Shown here: positions 39,578 through 53,165 of the stretch, one piece after another
Layout of the letters: each line of letters opens with the position of its first letter
Numbering within the stretch: the stretch's first letter is position 1
From: Coenobita brevimanus
Taxonomy: Eukaryota > Arthropoda > Malacostraca > Decapoda > Coenobitidae
Reading direction: 5' to 3'
DNA length: 64,000 bases
Assembly (NCBI GenBank): GCA_032717465.1
Contig: CM064715.1
Location: forward strand, 37,012,004-37,076,003
Notes under the pieces: model-generated
Told to the model about the DNA's origin: nothing
The model's database searches: none
The model's input: only the letters and a program-made list of their open reading frames with translations
Made by a program: the position numbers and the translations under genes

Positions 39578-40950
39578 GTGGATGAGGAATTTGGAAGGAA
39601 TTTGAGTGTAAAGTGGAGGGACTGTAAGAAAATGTTCTGGAAAGAGGTGAAGAGAGTAAGACAGGGTGGAAGTGAGGTTAGCAGGGGAGTGAAAGATAAA
39701 AATGGTAGATTACTAGTGGAAATGGGAGAAAAAGTGAGCAGATGGAGAGAACACTTTAAGGAATTGTTGAACGTAGAGGATGGAAGTAATGCGGGTATAA
39801 GTGGCTGGGGAATGGCTGGGAGAAGGAGGGAGATGAGAAGACAGAAAGAAATCAGTAGGATAGACGTTGTGGAAGCAATAAAGAAAGTTAAATTGGGGAA
39901 AGACCCAGGAATTGATGGAGTGTGTGGTGAAATGCTGAAGCATGGGGGTGAGATTGTAGTAGAATGGATGTGGAAGATGTGTAGATTGACTTGGGAGGAA
40001 GGTAGAGTCCCGGAGGATTGGAAGTCAGGTATAATCATTCCCTTGTACAAAGGGAAAGGGGAAAAAGAAGTGTGTGGTAATCATAGGGGCATTTGTCTTC
40101 TTAGTATAATAGTAGGATAGTGTATGGTAGGATACTTATTGACAGAGTTAAAGAAAGAACAGAGGAATTAGTTGGAGAAGAACAGGGAGGCTTTAGGAAG
40201 GGAAGAGGTTGTGTAGATCAGATATTCATTCTTAGATCTTTAGTGGAAAAGTTTCTAGAGAAGGGAAAGAAGTTGTATGCGGCTTTCATGGATTTGGAGA
40301 AAGCATATGACAGGGTGGATAGACAAGGATTGTGGAAAGTATTAAGAATATACGGAGTAGATGGGAAGTTGTCGAATGCTGTGAAGAGTATGTATGATGG
40401 TGCTAAGGCTGCAGTGCGTGTGGATGGTGAACTAAGTGAATTTTTCTCTTTGAAGGTTGGGTTGAAGCAGGGATGTGTCATGTCTCCATGGTTGTTCAAT
40501 CTGTACATGGATGGGGTAACAAAAGAGGTACAAGGTAGGGTAGTGGATGTTGGAGTGGCCCTGGTGAGAGAGGATAGTGTTTGGAAACTCCCTGTACTGT
40601 TGTTTGCAGATGATACTGTGTTGTTGAATGAAGACGAAGGGGAGATGCAAGGCTTGGTGGATGAGTTTGGGAGAGTGTGTAAGAAACGGAATCTAAAGGT
40701 GAATGTACGGAAGAGTAAAGTGATGGTCTTTGAGAGAGGTGAAGTCAGTGAATGTACAGCCAGGTTGGATGGTGAGGAATTGGAAAATGTGAGTACGTTT
40801 AAGTACTTGGGTAGTGTGATGAGTAAGGATGGAGGTTTGGAGGGTGAGGTGCTTGAGGGGGTGCATGGGGAGGGGGGAGGTTGCTGGTTCTTTGAGAGCG
40901 ATGGTGGGAAGCAGGGAGGTGAGCATGGAGGTGGGAGGGTTGCTGCATGA
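39578..40950 (+). pseudogene. LINE-X reverse transcriptase, right arm
   Basis: Two adjoining frames (39578-40120 and 40120-40950) with the same RT motifs as the left arm, including GLKQGCVMSPWLF and LLFADDTVLLN. The first frame differs by one residue (RRQKEISR). Confidence 0.85.
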
Positions 40951-41699
40951 CAGTGTTGTGGTGCCGGCTCTGGCGTGTGGAGGTGAAGCTTGGGAGTTGT
41001 TGGAGGGACACAAGTCAAGGGTGAGAGCAGTGGAAGTAAGTTGTCTGGGAGGAGCCTGTGGAGTCACGTAGAGGGGCGGGCTGACGAATGGGGATATAAA
41101 GGAGCATTGTGGTGTGGATGTGGATGTGATGAGAAGCGTTATGAGGAACACACTGAGGTGGTTTGGCCATGTGGAGAGGATGGAGGGTGAAAGACTGACG
41201 AAGAGAGTGTATGTGAGTGAGATGGAGGGGGGAAGAGGGAGGGGGAGGCCGAGGATGAGATGGAGGGATAGGGTGGAGAGGTAAATGAGAGGGGTGTGTG
41301 AGTTGGGAGCAGGGCAGTGAAATGGCAGGGGACAGGGCGACGTGGAGGCGTTTTGTTTGTGGCCACCCCAAACGGTATTGAGGCGTGTGGCAACAGATAA
41401 ATAGATAGACGTTTTATTATTTTCTTTTTTTTACTAAAAGTATGCACGTAAAATATCATAAGGATTTTGATAGTGCTGTCAGAAACTCGACATGACAACT
41501 AGTCTTTATGCTAGGTTCTGATACTGAAGCAGACCTTTCTTCCATCTCATATGTGTGTATGTAAAAAACATTACTTATTTGTGTAAAAAATATTGAACTA
41601 TAGAAATAGGTCAATATACAGATCAACAAAATAAAGATAACTCACTTCCTCCAGAGGTGTTGAGATGCTGGCAGTAGCTTGAACATGAGGAGTTATGTA

Positions 41700-41815
41700 G
41701 TGTGTAAGCGTGTATGTGTGTGGGTGAGCGTGTGCGTCTGTGGGTGAGTGTGTGTGTGTGGGTGGGTGTGGGTGTGGGTGAGTGTGTGTGTGTTTGTGTG
41801 TGTGTCTGTGGCTGT
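41700..41815. repeat. TG-rich microsatellite (right arm)
   Basis: Reverse complement of 34245-34350. Confidence 0.9.
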
Positions 41816-42796
41816 GGCGTATTTTCTTCTCTCCTTGTGATACATTTGCCTAAAACACATGCGATGCACACAATAGATTTCTCCACGAATATTTGCTGCA
41901 CGACATACGTATGTATATGTGGCTGTGGCATATTTCTTGTCTCTGACACTTGCGCTTTGTTTTAGCAAAGTCAGTCAATGCATGAAATATTTCACTGTGA
42001 ACACTCGCTGTGACTATTGTATTGGCACACACCACACTCCTTCAAGAACACCTGCAGCATGTTTGAAATATATTTCACACAATTCCATACGCATCACTAT
42101 CTGAATCACAGTAATTCCATCCCTAAACACCTCTAATTCTTCCTTCCCGACTATAACAATTGTACGTGATGCCTGCCCCATTCCACACTATGGTTCCATA
42201 ATTTCACCAAGCCAGCCACCATATCTTTCACACAAAATACAGTTTAGGCTTCATTATATACGTATTTGATATCACGCCATAGGGCCTTGGGGAGGGCGAG
42301 AGGCGAAACCCAGCAACAGTGAACATGCATATCGGCTCCTAAGCCTAATGCTTGATAACGGACACAATTCCTTATCGTGACATATATCTATGTTCCATCA
42401 ACAATATCACATACAAATATGCTCACAAATATTGCATTATCACACTGAGTCCATAGGGGCTTCGGCTCGGGCAGGAGGGAGAGAATTAGTAGGAGTTTAA
42501 AGGGACAGTAGCCTACACCCGACGTAACCTCACCGCCTGGCTGCTTGGAAGAGACTGAGGTTTATCGCTACATGCTGGGCCCCATGATGCAGCTCAGTGT
42601 TGCCAATGCTTTACCATTGGAAAGCGTTGTACTTGCTACAATGCTTCCAAATTTGACGCGATTTCGCCAGAAACTAAATTTTTGGCTAATTTTTTTCTGC
42701 TTAGGAATGCGATTCGAGTGACTGATCATCTTTAAAACAATCCACATGGAATGCTAATCGCGTGACTGACACTGAGAGGGTAAATATGGAATGATA

Positions 42797-42799
<3 letters not shown>
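41816..42799. other. no gene seen (mirror of 33260-34244)
   Basis: No ORF with domain support on either strand. Confidence 0.4.

Positions 42800-42861
<62 letters not shown>
42800..42861. repeat. (AT)n, longer than its mirror
   Basis: About 62 bp of AT against about 22 bp plus a T run at 33232-33259. Confidence 0.95.
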
Positions 42862-43084
42862 TTTTCAGTACACATTGCGATATATAGTTACTATAATCAG
42901 ATTTATGCACTGCAGATCAATGTTCTGTAATAAGGTTGGTGGTTGGCACTGGGGTGTTATAGCTTCAGTAAACTTGGCCTATTACCCTTATCATGAGAGA
43001 TAAAATGCATTGGCCCTAAACAGATCGATAGGTAGTAATGTTGAGAGTAAGCTGACGGCCTAGGGAGGAGGTGAGTGTTTGTGT

Positions 43085-43086
<2 letters not shown>

Positions 43087-43160
<74 letters not shown>
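43087..43160. repeat. (GA)n(GT)n microsatellite
   Basis: Mirror of 32935-33009. Confidence 0.95.
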
Positions 43161-43990
43161 TTTGCCAAAATTATACCTCATTCAAATAATGTAGCAAAGC
43201 AAATCTCGCCTTTGAAAGACAGCTCAAGCAATACGACAATTTAACATCGGTATTCGCTTTACAATTAATAAAAAATGATCCTCATTTGTTACTTCTGGCG
43301 TTGTAGGCCTAGTAGAAATTAGAACACTGGATGAAGAAGCTAAATGCTTATACAAAGTTCTACAGATTAATACAAGGAAAAATTAACATTTCCATAAAGG
43401 TAGCAGGCTAGCAAACCTCACGAGGTCGTATCCATCAAGAAACAACAACGACAAAAAAGACATCGGTATCTCCATTTCTCGTTGTTATTTGCAACAGTCC
43501 CTAATATTCGCAGTTAATACCAGTTTAAGTGTCGTCATAAAATGCCAAATTAATTTTCCACCTTCTTGTTCTTTCCCTTCAAAGCATTTGTCATATTTGC
43601 TACTGATAGATGAATAGCAAGCTTTCTTTCATTATAATGCAGTAACATATGGTCTTCAACTTTCCAGCTCTTTAAGGTTCATAATTTTCATTTTATACAG
43701 CTAAAGCAATTTTATCGATGTCAGGTAAGTTATCTGGGATAGGAGGGTTTACAACAGATGCTGGAAGTTGTGATGTAAAAGAATGAAATTGATAGCTGAC
43801 AAAGTAGTATGTAAATCTTATTTTACTCCATCAAAGGCATTTTTTCTTACTGAATAATTTCCATATAACCTTACCGAAAGTTTCATGTGCTCCTATGACT
43901 TAAGTCTGTAGCAACTGTTTCTACCATTTAAGCTTATTTGGGCAACCATATTTAAGTAATCAAGGCTATGAATACACTACTGATGACAGG
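43161..43990. other. no gene seen (mirror of 32062-32934)
   Basis: AT-rich, no supported ORF. Confidence 0.4.
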
Positions 43991-44030
43991 ATTATCAATG
44001 ATGTTCCTTGTATATCAAGCACCAGTAGTT

Positions 44031-44333
44031 ATCTGGTTATCTGGGCTGCTGTTTTCAGTGGCTCATCTTGTGCAACAGCAACAATCCTGGCATCCTCCTC
44101 TGGTGTGGTAATGCGTGTTCGTCCTGGTCTGTGTCTGGTCATCACGTGACCTTCGGCCTGGTATCAACGAACCCACAACTTCACGGTATTGCGACGAGGG
44201 CCCATCTCCTGGCTTATGAGACTTATGGTTTGGCCAGCCATATACCGACCAATAATTTGCCCCCGTTCCTGAAAATTTTCAGGTCTGTTTGCACGGAAGA
44301 CTGGACGAGCTCCACGTTCTCTTCTGGGCATAT
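44031..44333 (-). pseudogene. Tc1-like HTH fragment, right arm
   Basis: Identical translation to the left-arm fragment, including the premature TGA after NTVKLWVR. The putative acceptor and the 66-nt upstream segment are also conserved. Confidence 0.6.
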
Positions 44334-44732
44334 CTGCATTTAAGAAATATAATAGATAACAAAGCAAATAAGAGGATATTAAAGTGACTATTCTTCCATT
44401 GCATGTGCTTAAGGAACACGCCTATTTTTGTGTATTTCCCAACCTATTACTGCATAATTAATCATATTTTGTCTGTTTGTGCAAATATTAATAACACAGT
44501 ACTGATATTGTAATACTAGCATTACACAGTAATCATCATGTTATTCTAGGAAAAACATGTAGCTCAAAGTAGCAAGTAATGGTACATTTTGTCAATGATA
44601 CAAGTATTATAAAGCATACATACTTAGAATATGTGTTCTGGATACCTGCCGTGGTGGTAGTCGTGAATATTTCTCCACTATCACCTAACAATAGCTCGGT
44701 TAAAGGCTCACCTAAAGAAATAGATCAGTGAA

Positions 44733-45501
44733 TTAACCCGTGGCGTCCCGTCGACGTTCTTTAACGTCCACACGTTTTGTCACTGCCAATCCCGTCGACG
44801 TACATAAATGCGAAAAAATTGCAAGGTCCCTAATTTGCACAATTTTCAATTTTCGCTAGTGATTTTTGGTACGTATACACGTGACACCTTCCTCTACAAG
44901 ATGGCAGGCAGGGACAATGCCTTACCCAGCATGACCTCCTGCCCCCCCCAGCATGCCATTGTCTCAGCAATTCACCTGTTATCAGTGACCTGGCCAGTAT
45001 AGCCATGTCATGCCACGGTATGAAATTCAGGGCCAGAGTGATTCCCCAATCAATGACAATGTGGAGGACAAACTTTACATAGCATTAGAGGAAGAAACAG
45101 TTAGAAATGATGATCAGGTAATGTGGCAAAAAAAGGTCAGGTATTAGTGAGTGAAACAATGCTTATAATGCCTATATTACTGCTTGAAAACCAATATACT
45201 CTCGTACTACATATAAATTCGCACCAAGTAAATAATTAAATACTGTTTATGAGTAGTGTGAAATAGCTATCCTCCCATAGAACTCGTTTTCTTTGGTGCC
45301 AGCCTGATAGAAAACCCAGTAAGATAAGGAGGTACTCCTACCTGTATCGAGTATTTTAAACCTCAGGTGAGCGATTTCTCTATGAATTTTCGATGTTTCT
45401 CACCAAAAGCGAAGGTTTGAGCCAAAAAAAAAAATTTTCCTAAAATGGTAAGGATTGGGGGGAGTCAGTGGTGGAAAAGTGGTCGGGATGGGGCGGGTTA
45501 A
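44733..45501. mobile_element. MITE-1, right-arm copy (769 bp)
   Basis: TTAA to TTAA, reverse complement of 30591-31359, nearly identical. Confidence 0.85.
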
Positions 45502-45830
45502 TAAACAGATAAATAAAAAATATATATATATGAATTTAAAATAACATCATGCACTCATTAGACATGAAAAATAACACACATGACCAACTTTCATGTGTAT
45601 TTATTAAAATGCATATCTTATATTACTTGAAAAAGCAATATTTCAAGCAATATTACTTGAAAAGCAATTTGAAGTGAAAGAGTTTCATTAATGACTAGAA
45701 AATTGTTCACTGAAGCACTAAACCTTTCTGGAACGATGGTTGAGTGTGTCTGATTATGTAGCCTACGCCTGGCCACGACATTGGCTAACTCCCTGGTCAG
45801 AGATTAGTAATCATGAGTCACGTACCAGCC
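45502..45830. other. no gene seen (mirror of 30263-30590)
   Basis: AT-rich, no supported ORF. Confidence 0.4.
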
Positions 45831-46008
45831 CTTTTCTTATGTGCGGTTGCTCGGTGGTAGGGTGTTGGGGTCTTAATTGTGAGGTTGCGAGTTCGTGCCC
45901 CACCCAGTGGCTTCTGTGCTGGGAGGGGTAGCGCTCTCCTGTAACCCTAGCAGGGCTATATGATCTGATGAGGTCTAGCTCGGGGATTAATCCTTTTATC
46001 CTGAACCT
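45831..46008 (+). mobile_element. tRNA-derived SINE, right-arm copy
   Basis: A box at 45846-45862 (GTTGCTCGGTGGTAGGG) and B box at about 45888-45901 (CGAGTTCGTGCCCC) on the plus strand. One base differs from the left copy (CCCTAGCAGG against CCTTAGCAGG). Confidence 0.65.
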
Positions 46009-46029
46009 TGCACTACGTCCTTCCTGCAA

Positions 46030-47590
46030 GCTGGACGTACAGGACCTGACATAACTCAAATTCCAGAGCCCTGGCTAGTGAATCTTCCATGCTTCTGGGT
46101 TATGCCTGCTTCATTTGCACTTTCAACTCTGCACTATCAAGACCATCGATGAACTGGTCTCTCAGAAGAGTAGCCAATATATTAGGTGCTGCTCCAGTGT
46201 ACACCTTGTATGCCATACTCTCCAGGTCATGAGCAAGCTGCTGGAGGGATTCACCTTGAGCCCAAACACTGGTCCGGAATCTTACCCTGTAACCTCGTTC
46301 TGGTACATGGTTCTATATTTGCACTCCAGCACTTCTACTTGGGACTGATAACTGTTCCTCTCCTCCACTGACATCTGACCAAAAATTTCCACTGCAGCAC
46401 CCTTAAGGCTAGTAGCAAGCTACATTGACCTCTGCCTAACGTCCCAACCATTCTGATCAACAAGTAACTCAAACTGCACGTGGTAAGCTTTCCAAGATAT
46501 TTTGCCATCAAATTCCTGAGGTTTCTTAAATTGGACCCCCAGTATAGACATGCACTTCACTGGTTTAGGGCCTAAAAACTGGGGCATCTTAATTAAGTCC
46601 AGGACTCAAAACTCCTTCATTCTGAGAACTCAACCCTGTAATGCTATACCTTCAGATGCTTGGGATTCATCAAAATTCAACATACAATGTCCATTTTATT
46701 TATATGCTCCTTGTACATTAACCTGAGGTTCGGTAGTGCTATATTTCTCTACAGCCTCAATTCTCCCACTAATTATCTTCACATGGTCGACTACTTGCTT
46801 CAACTGGCCATCTCCATGCTGTATGCATTCAATCACTATTCATTCACTAATTTTTAGCTGGTCGTCTACATGCTGTCTGCACTCCATCACATTATTGTTT
46901 ACCTCACACTTCTGCTGCTGTAGCTCAGTGTATACTTCGTCCTTCAACTGTTGCTGTTCTTCCTTCATTTCCCCCATGAAAGTGTCTAGGTGTCCCTGCA
47001 GTTGTTCTCTGAGTTCTTTCTTGAGCTGTTTCTGCTCTTCACTTTGTGCCTGTAGTTGTTCGCTAAGTTTTTCTTGAACTTTTTCTGTTCTTCACGTTGT
47101 GCTTGTCGTAACATCATGATTGCAGCCAACGACGCACGTCCGCTAGCCCAGCTCGGCTTCTTGTGTGCACACCCCTTGCTCCATGTCGAAGATTAGACTC
47201 ACTGCAGCACTTAATGATCCCACTCCTGACACCCCGTTCCACAATGCCACAGGCTTCAAAAGCAGTAGTTAAGTACGGGAGGGACGTAACCCAGTGAGTT
47301 GTTCTTCCCATGGGCACCCTTTAGGTGTGCAACAAGAAGATCAGCTCAGGCACGTTAAACAAACACTGTCTTTTTAATTTCTGCAGTCTTTATACACCAA
47401 ATACTCCCAAGGTGGATGGAAGGCTGCTGTCAGGGAGAGCTGGAACCCCTGTTTCATCATCCCTCAGGACTAGTTCCTGACCATCCCCCTTTGCTGAACT
47501 TTTTCTGTGCTTCAGTAACACAGAGGGTAGGCCAGCATGCTCTCTAATACAAGTATCTCTAACTGTCAACACCAAACTACATGCACAGTA
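46030..47590 (-). mobile_element. gypsy gag remnant, right arm
   Basis: Minus-strand mirror of 28505-30060. The coiled-coil gag frame present on the left (159 codons) is broken here near 47070-47130 by small indels (one A fewer in the KKKL run and one G fewer near GARG). Confidence 0.6.
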
Positions 47591-48236
47591 CGCACTACAT
47601 TTCCTTTTCAAAATTAAAAAAAAGAAAAATGGCGGTTTTCAAGCAAGCCTCGGAGTCCCCAGGGAGGGGGGGGACCATAAATGCCCCCACCATAGGCCCC
47701 TTTCCCGGTGACAACTCAGCGAGATGCCTGGAACCACTCTCTGAGTCACTCCTTCATTTCTGCAACATTCGTGGCCTTTCCTCTAACTTTCTCTCTGTTG
47801 AGTACCACCTCTACTCCTCTAAACCTTACCTTCTCTTCCTGAGACTCAGCTGTGTGAGACAACTGACAGCAAGCCCTTTTCTGTATCCTCCTACTTTATA
47901 CTCATTTCAAAGCCAAAGGTGGTTGTTGTGTAAATGTATGCAATGATTTATCTTGCCCTCGTGTTCCTGAACTTGATTCTTCTGAATTCTCCACTCTCTG
48001 GCTTTGACTTTCCTGTCATTCTCTGACTAAATATATCTGCTCTCTTTATTTATCCCCTAATTCTACTGACTATGAAAAGTTCTTCAACTATCTTACTTCT
48101 ATGATGGAACACATTATACCCATTTCTCCTTTCTCTGAAATATCCATCCTAGGAGATTTCAATGTTCACCACCACCTTTGGCTCTCCTCTCCATTCACTG
48201 CTCCACCTGGTGAACAAGCCCACATCCTTTCTATCC
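47591..48236 (+). pseudogene. Jockey/I-like LINE endonuclease N-part, right arm
   Basis: Mirror of 27855-28500 with the same FCNIRGL opening and ILGDFNVHHHLW motif. It ends at the TTAA holding the piggyBac. Confidence 0.75.
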
Positions 48237-49102
48237 TTAACCCTTACACCGCGGGCATGTTTACCAATGTTTTGCGTGTCCCGAGGGGTTATTCAGGCTC
48301 CGACAGACTTTCAAAAAATATTTGCCGAAAATCAGTTATTAGGCCTAGAATATTAAGATTACATATGCTTATGGCACATACCTTCAGTTTTCCCCTGGAA
48401 TGTTTATTGAGCCTTCGTCGATTACCGTAGGACTTGTGGAGACCTCTGAAGTTGGGTAAAGAAGTCTCCACTTTACACTTCCCAACAACCCGTAATATGA
48501 TTACCACAGCCAGATATTAACACTATAAACACTACTCTATGATTATCAAGTAGTTTGGGATCCATACTCCAAAAAAAAACCCACTGTGAAAGCAATGAAA
48601 ACTACGAGCGCGTATGACCTTCTCACTTGTGCTAGTTCGCTCTTGGTACTCTGTCATTTATTATTCATAAAACCCCTCACACTTTATATTTCTATTACTA
48701 TATAACACTTATATATATCTGGAGTTTTTATCCATAAGTTTCCTTCAGTAGTATTAGTTTATTGTCACTGAAGTCATTCAATTTTTCATTCAGTAAAATA
48801 CGTAGAGAGCCACGGATTCACTTTCACTGTTATAACATCAAGTATTTTCACTCATATTCTTATATTACTAATTACTTACATTACTATTTACATTTTCTAT
48901 TGTATTTTCAATATTTACCCTTCTATTTTACTTACACTATGTTATTCACTGTCACTTTCAGTAAGATAAAACTATAATACACTGTTCAATCATATGTACT
49001 GAACATCCATTGCTTTCACTTACTATTTACACATTATTTACACATTATTGACACATTATTTACACATTATTTTCACATTACTTTCCTTTCCCACTTGCAC
49101 TT

Positions 49103-51302
49103 TTAGAACTGCTTCTGGCTGTGGTAATCAAAGAAGCAGGTAACACAGAGGGGAACCTGGCACTCAGCGCACTGCCAAGAGGTGTGTTTGTGCTCAGGTG
49201 TGCGTCGGGTGGTATGTGCACACACCTGGCACCTGTGGATCGCAGCCTTCCTCTTGCCTGTGGCAGGCATTAGCACCAGTCTGTGCCGATCCATGTACGC
49301 TCTCTACTCAAGTCTGTCGGGAAGTGTTACTGGATGGCGCCTTGGAGTTGCTGCTGTCACCCTACCATATATTTCCAGCAGCTGCTGAACACAAGTCCTG
49401 GTGAACAACCTCAGGGAGAAGGACTTGGGTGGCTTGACCTTCATCTTGCACAGGATGAAGACGTTCAGCATCGTCATGTCTATGAGATGCAGAAAAACTT
49501 TCCTGTACCACCTAGTATTCTTCCTGAGGCAGTCGATCTCACCAATCATCATGTCGGACTTGTCCACCAGCCGCATGTTGATATTGTAGTCTAACACAGC
49601 ATCAGGTTTCATCACAGGTTCGCCTGTCCTACGGTCGACCTTCCCACTGTCTGTCATTTCCCCCTTATGTATGGTGGTGAGCATGTACACGACCCTCTTG
49701 TCATGCCACCGTATTGCCAGCATCTTCTCAGACTTGTGTAGGTGCACGTCTCCTTGCTGCGAGGTTCCTGCCTCTGGGAATTTAGGGAAGTGGACACGAT
49801 TACTTTTGACAATGTCGCAGGAGCCAATGCAGTGCTCTGAAAGGTATTTGGCAAGTTTCGGTGCTGTATAATAGTTGTCTGTATACAGCACATGATTCCC
49901 ACCAAAATACTTTTCAAGGAGCACTTTCACTACACAGCCTGAGAAGCCAAGGGGTGTGTTTTATCCAGATGGACAGTGCTGGCTGACTAAATGACGAAGA
50001 CAAGGATGTACCCCGTCTTACAGTCGCACAGTACAAAGAACTTGATTCCAAACCGATGGCGTTTGCTTGGAATGTACTGCACAAACCGAAGACGTCCTCT
50101 GAACAAAACCAAGGATTCGTCAATGACAACCTTCTGAAAGGGGTGGAAGAATGACATAAACTTATCCTTCATTCTGCTCAGAATCTCCCGGATCTTCCAG
50201 AGTGGGTCGGTTTGGGAAGGTAAATCGTTGTCGGCAAAGTGCAGGTTTCCCATGATGTTCCGGAAGCGATCTCTGGCCATGTACTTATTGGAGGTGGGTG
50301 AGGGTAGTAACGGGTCCATGGACCTGTGTTCTTCCAACTCGTGCTTCTTTGAGTGTGGCATGAGAAGCATGAGGGCGAAGAACATATACAGCTCCTGCAC
50401 TCCCAGCATGGACCACTGTTGCATCTTGGCTGCACCTGTACCACTTGCAGCACGTTGTGATTCATACCTGTTGGTCTCATCACATATGTGCTGCATGACT
50501 TCATCATCTAGGAAGGCCAAAAGGAAGTCCACACACTCAGCATCATCAAGTCAAGAGTGAAGGCAGGCTATACTCCTGAGGAACTTTCATCAAAATCTAA
50601 ATGTTCTGGGACAAAATCGGACTCCTCCATCCACGCGAAGGCGTCCAGGATTCCCTGTCGTGGCAGTGTAGGATGGGTGAGGGTGGTGGGTGGCTGTGAG
50701 GGAGATTTACCATGTTCAAGGTCACTCGCACTGACCCTGAGTTGCCGTACAGCACTAGCAGCCCTTACTCTAGTGGCAACTCTACTTTTATGGGTCAGGG
50801 ATTTACCTCTTCCTCTACGGCCTGCCTTCACTGTTGATGCTGGTGGTGACTCCGACGACGAAGACTCCGGAGATAATTCAGCAGAAGAAGAGGAAGAAAT
50901 GAGTGAAGTTGGGTTTGGGGAACGGGAAGGTGAATCAACTCGGGACTCATGGTGGGCTGGGTCACGCGGGGCCATTGTTCTGGGGCTAACACGCCGCCTT
51001 TTCACTCCCTTCCCAAATTCCTTCCCTTGCTGCACTAACAGCTCCTTTCCCTTGGAGCTAGGGATAACTTTGGACACTGAAGCACTCGTACTAGTACTTT
51101 CTGGCACAATTTCCTCACCCGGCTCATCACACGATTCCCCCGAAGGTTAAAAATCACTATCCATCATCACCATTGACAATTCCACTAGTTCACGTTCCAC
51201 TGCAGAGTCACTTAGTCCTTTCCTGCTTCTGGGTATAGAGGTCACGGGGCTCTTTGCAATGGGCGCAGAAGTGGCAGAAATGGCAGGGAGCAAGTGTGAC
51301 AT
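49103..51302 (-). pseudogene. piggyBac transposase, right arm (A' copy)
   Basis: Same stops as the left A' copy plus one extra base near 50548 (CTTGATGATG where the left has CGATGATG), which adds a frameshift. DDD residues and the C-terminal cysteine finger are intact in their separate open stretches (49987-50532, 49304-49930, 49103-49294). Confidence 0.85.
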
Positions 51303-51639
51303 GTTTTGACCACAGCGGAGGACAAGGAACTAAATGCTGCGGCTTATCTGAGAAGGCAAGGGTTGACAGTGACAATGAGGATGACAGCTGCTAACTTACA
51401 TGCTAATAAATTATTGGTAGAAAATCTCGGCAATACATAAAGAAATAGGTAGTTCCAGGTGAATGTAAATGTCACTTAGGCTTCTTCCTTCCTTTCTGAT
51501 ATATATTTTTATTACAGAAATAGATTACAAGGCACAATTCAAAAGGTGAAATTACCCTGGTAATTAGCGAATGAATGCATGTGAGGTGTTGTCAGGTGAT
51601 AATTAGCCAATTCCTGGTGTATACCACTATCACTTACCT

Positions 51640-51716
<77 letters not shown>
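51640..51716. repeat. (AT)n, expanded
   Basis: About 75 bp of AT against about 30 bp at 24421-24451. Confidence 0.95.
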
Positions 51717-51719
<3 letters not shown>

Positions 51720-52202
51720 TTGTATAAGTATAGGGCATATGGCTTATTTCAATGGATGAAATCTGTGGAAAAATCCGGGGGAGATTTGCTTAGCATAGCG
51801 CGGCCGGGGAGGTGAGAGGACAGGGTAATGGAGGGGAGGTAGGGAGGGGAGTCAGGAAGGGGGGAAAATCGCTAAAATGTCAACAATGGATGGGAGTACA
51901 GATGAGATTTGGAGTGCTGACTAGTGTTGGACATTGGCAGTACTGATAGATGATACAAGTCACCACTTGAAAGCCCAGAATAATTCAAAATAACACAGAA
52001 TCACAAAAGTGACGCCCCACGGTATGATCCATTGCGCCAGAGCTTCATGAAAGTGACACCTCATGGTTAAGGGGTTAATGACCTAGAGCAGCTTGTACAG
52101 CACCCAACCCATATCCCTAACTGCCTTGGAGAGAGCTGCGACATACTTGACCTCTTCCTTACAATTAATCCTTCTGCTTACACTGTTAATCTTTCCTCTC
52201 CA

Positions 52203-53165
52203 TTGCACTCTTCTGATCACAACCTTTTTACCTTAACATGTCTTATTGCTCCAGTACATCCTGCAGACCCTCCAAAGAAATGTCGATTGTGGCACTTTGG
52301 AGCTGTGGATTGGGAAGTCCTTAAGCAGTACTTCTTTGCTTATCCATGGAATGATTATTGCTTCCATGGACGGGAGCCATCTGAGTGTGCTTTGCGCATT
52401 ATAGAGGTTATTTTGTCGGGCATGGAAGCATACATTCCCTTCTCATATCCTTTGACTATAGAAAGAAAGCCTTGGATTAGTCACGCTTGTTCTAATGCTG
52501 TCCACAACAAGGAGAGGGCCTATGAAAGGTACCACAGTCAACCCACCCGTGAATCACATCTTTTATATGTTTCTGCCCAGAATCAAGCTAAGTCTGTTCT
52601 TCGCTCTAAAAATAATTTCATCCGTACTAAATGCTCTCAACTCTCCAGCTCAAATTCTTCCCACTCCTGGCACCTTTCCAAAACCCTTTCAAACAACTTT
52701 ACCTCACCATCCTTCCCTCTTTTCTACTCTGATAGCTCTGTACCTATTTCTTCTACTGATAAAGCAGATCTCTTTGCTAACACTTTCTCCTCCACTTCCA
52801 CCTTTGATGATTCCGGTGCTGTTCCTGTATCACTTCCCACCTCTTACTTTCTCATGGCTGACATTAAAATCTCTTCAGCTGATGTATTTTCTGCCATCAC
52901 TGGCCTCAGTGCTAACAAGGCATATGGGCCTGATAGAGTCCATCCTATTGTCATCAAGAACTGTGCTTCTGTGCTTACACACTGCCTAAGTAAACTGTTT
53001 TGCCTTTGTCTATCAACTTGTACCTTTCCTTCTTACTGGAAGTTTGCTCTCATTCAGCCAGTCCCAAAGAACGGTGACCAATCCCAACTCTCTAACTATC
53101 GTCCAGTTGCTTTAACATCCTGTGTCTCAAAGTTTTCGAGTCAATTCTTAAAAGAAAAATTTTAA
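52203..53165 (+). pseudogene. Jockey/I-like LINE ORF2 fragment, right arm
   Basis: A 320-codon open stretch equivalent to 22972-23934, covering the last APE motif to NYRPVALTSCVSK. It keeps Pro in AYGPDRVHP, so the left-arm Leu is the derived state. Confidence 0.75.

Larger units (their letters stand above)
38451..41408 (+). mobile_element. LINE-X, right-arm copy
   Basis: Same element as 34646-37600 on the plus strand. Endonuclease is split between 38504-39178 and 39121-39414 by a one-base frameshift near 39130 (GGGAGTGGACTTT, where the left arm keeps the frame). RT parts are 39578-40120 and 40120-40950. The 3' end is followed by ACGTTTTATTAT at 41409-41420. No matching duplication lies directly at the 5' end, which abuts T12 instead. 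Confidence 0.85.
48237..52078 (-). mobile_element. piggyBac transposon, right arm (A' copy)
   Basis: TTAA 48237-48240 to TTAA 52075-52078, 3842 bp. It is longer than the left copy mainly because its AT tract (51640-51715) is expanded. Same termini. Confidence 0.9.

Noticed and set aside
44808..45002. 64-codon ORF inside MITE-1 as a transposase remnant
   Set aside because: No piggyBac motif or catalytic residue visible; the other copy does not keep the frame convincingly.
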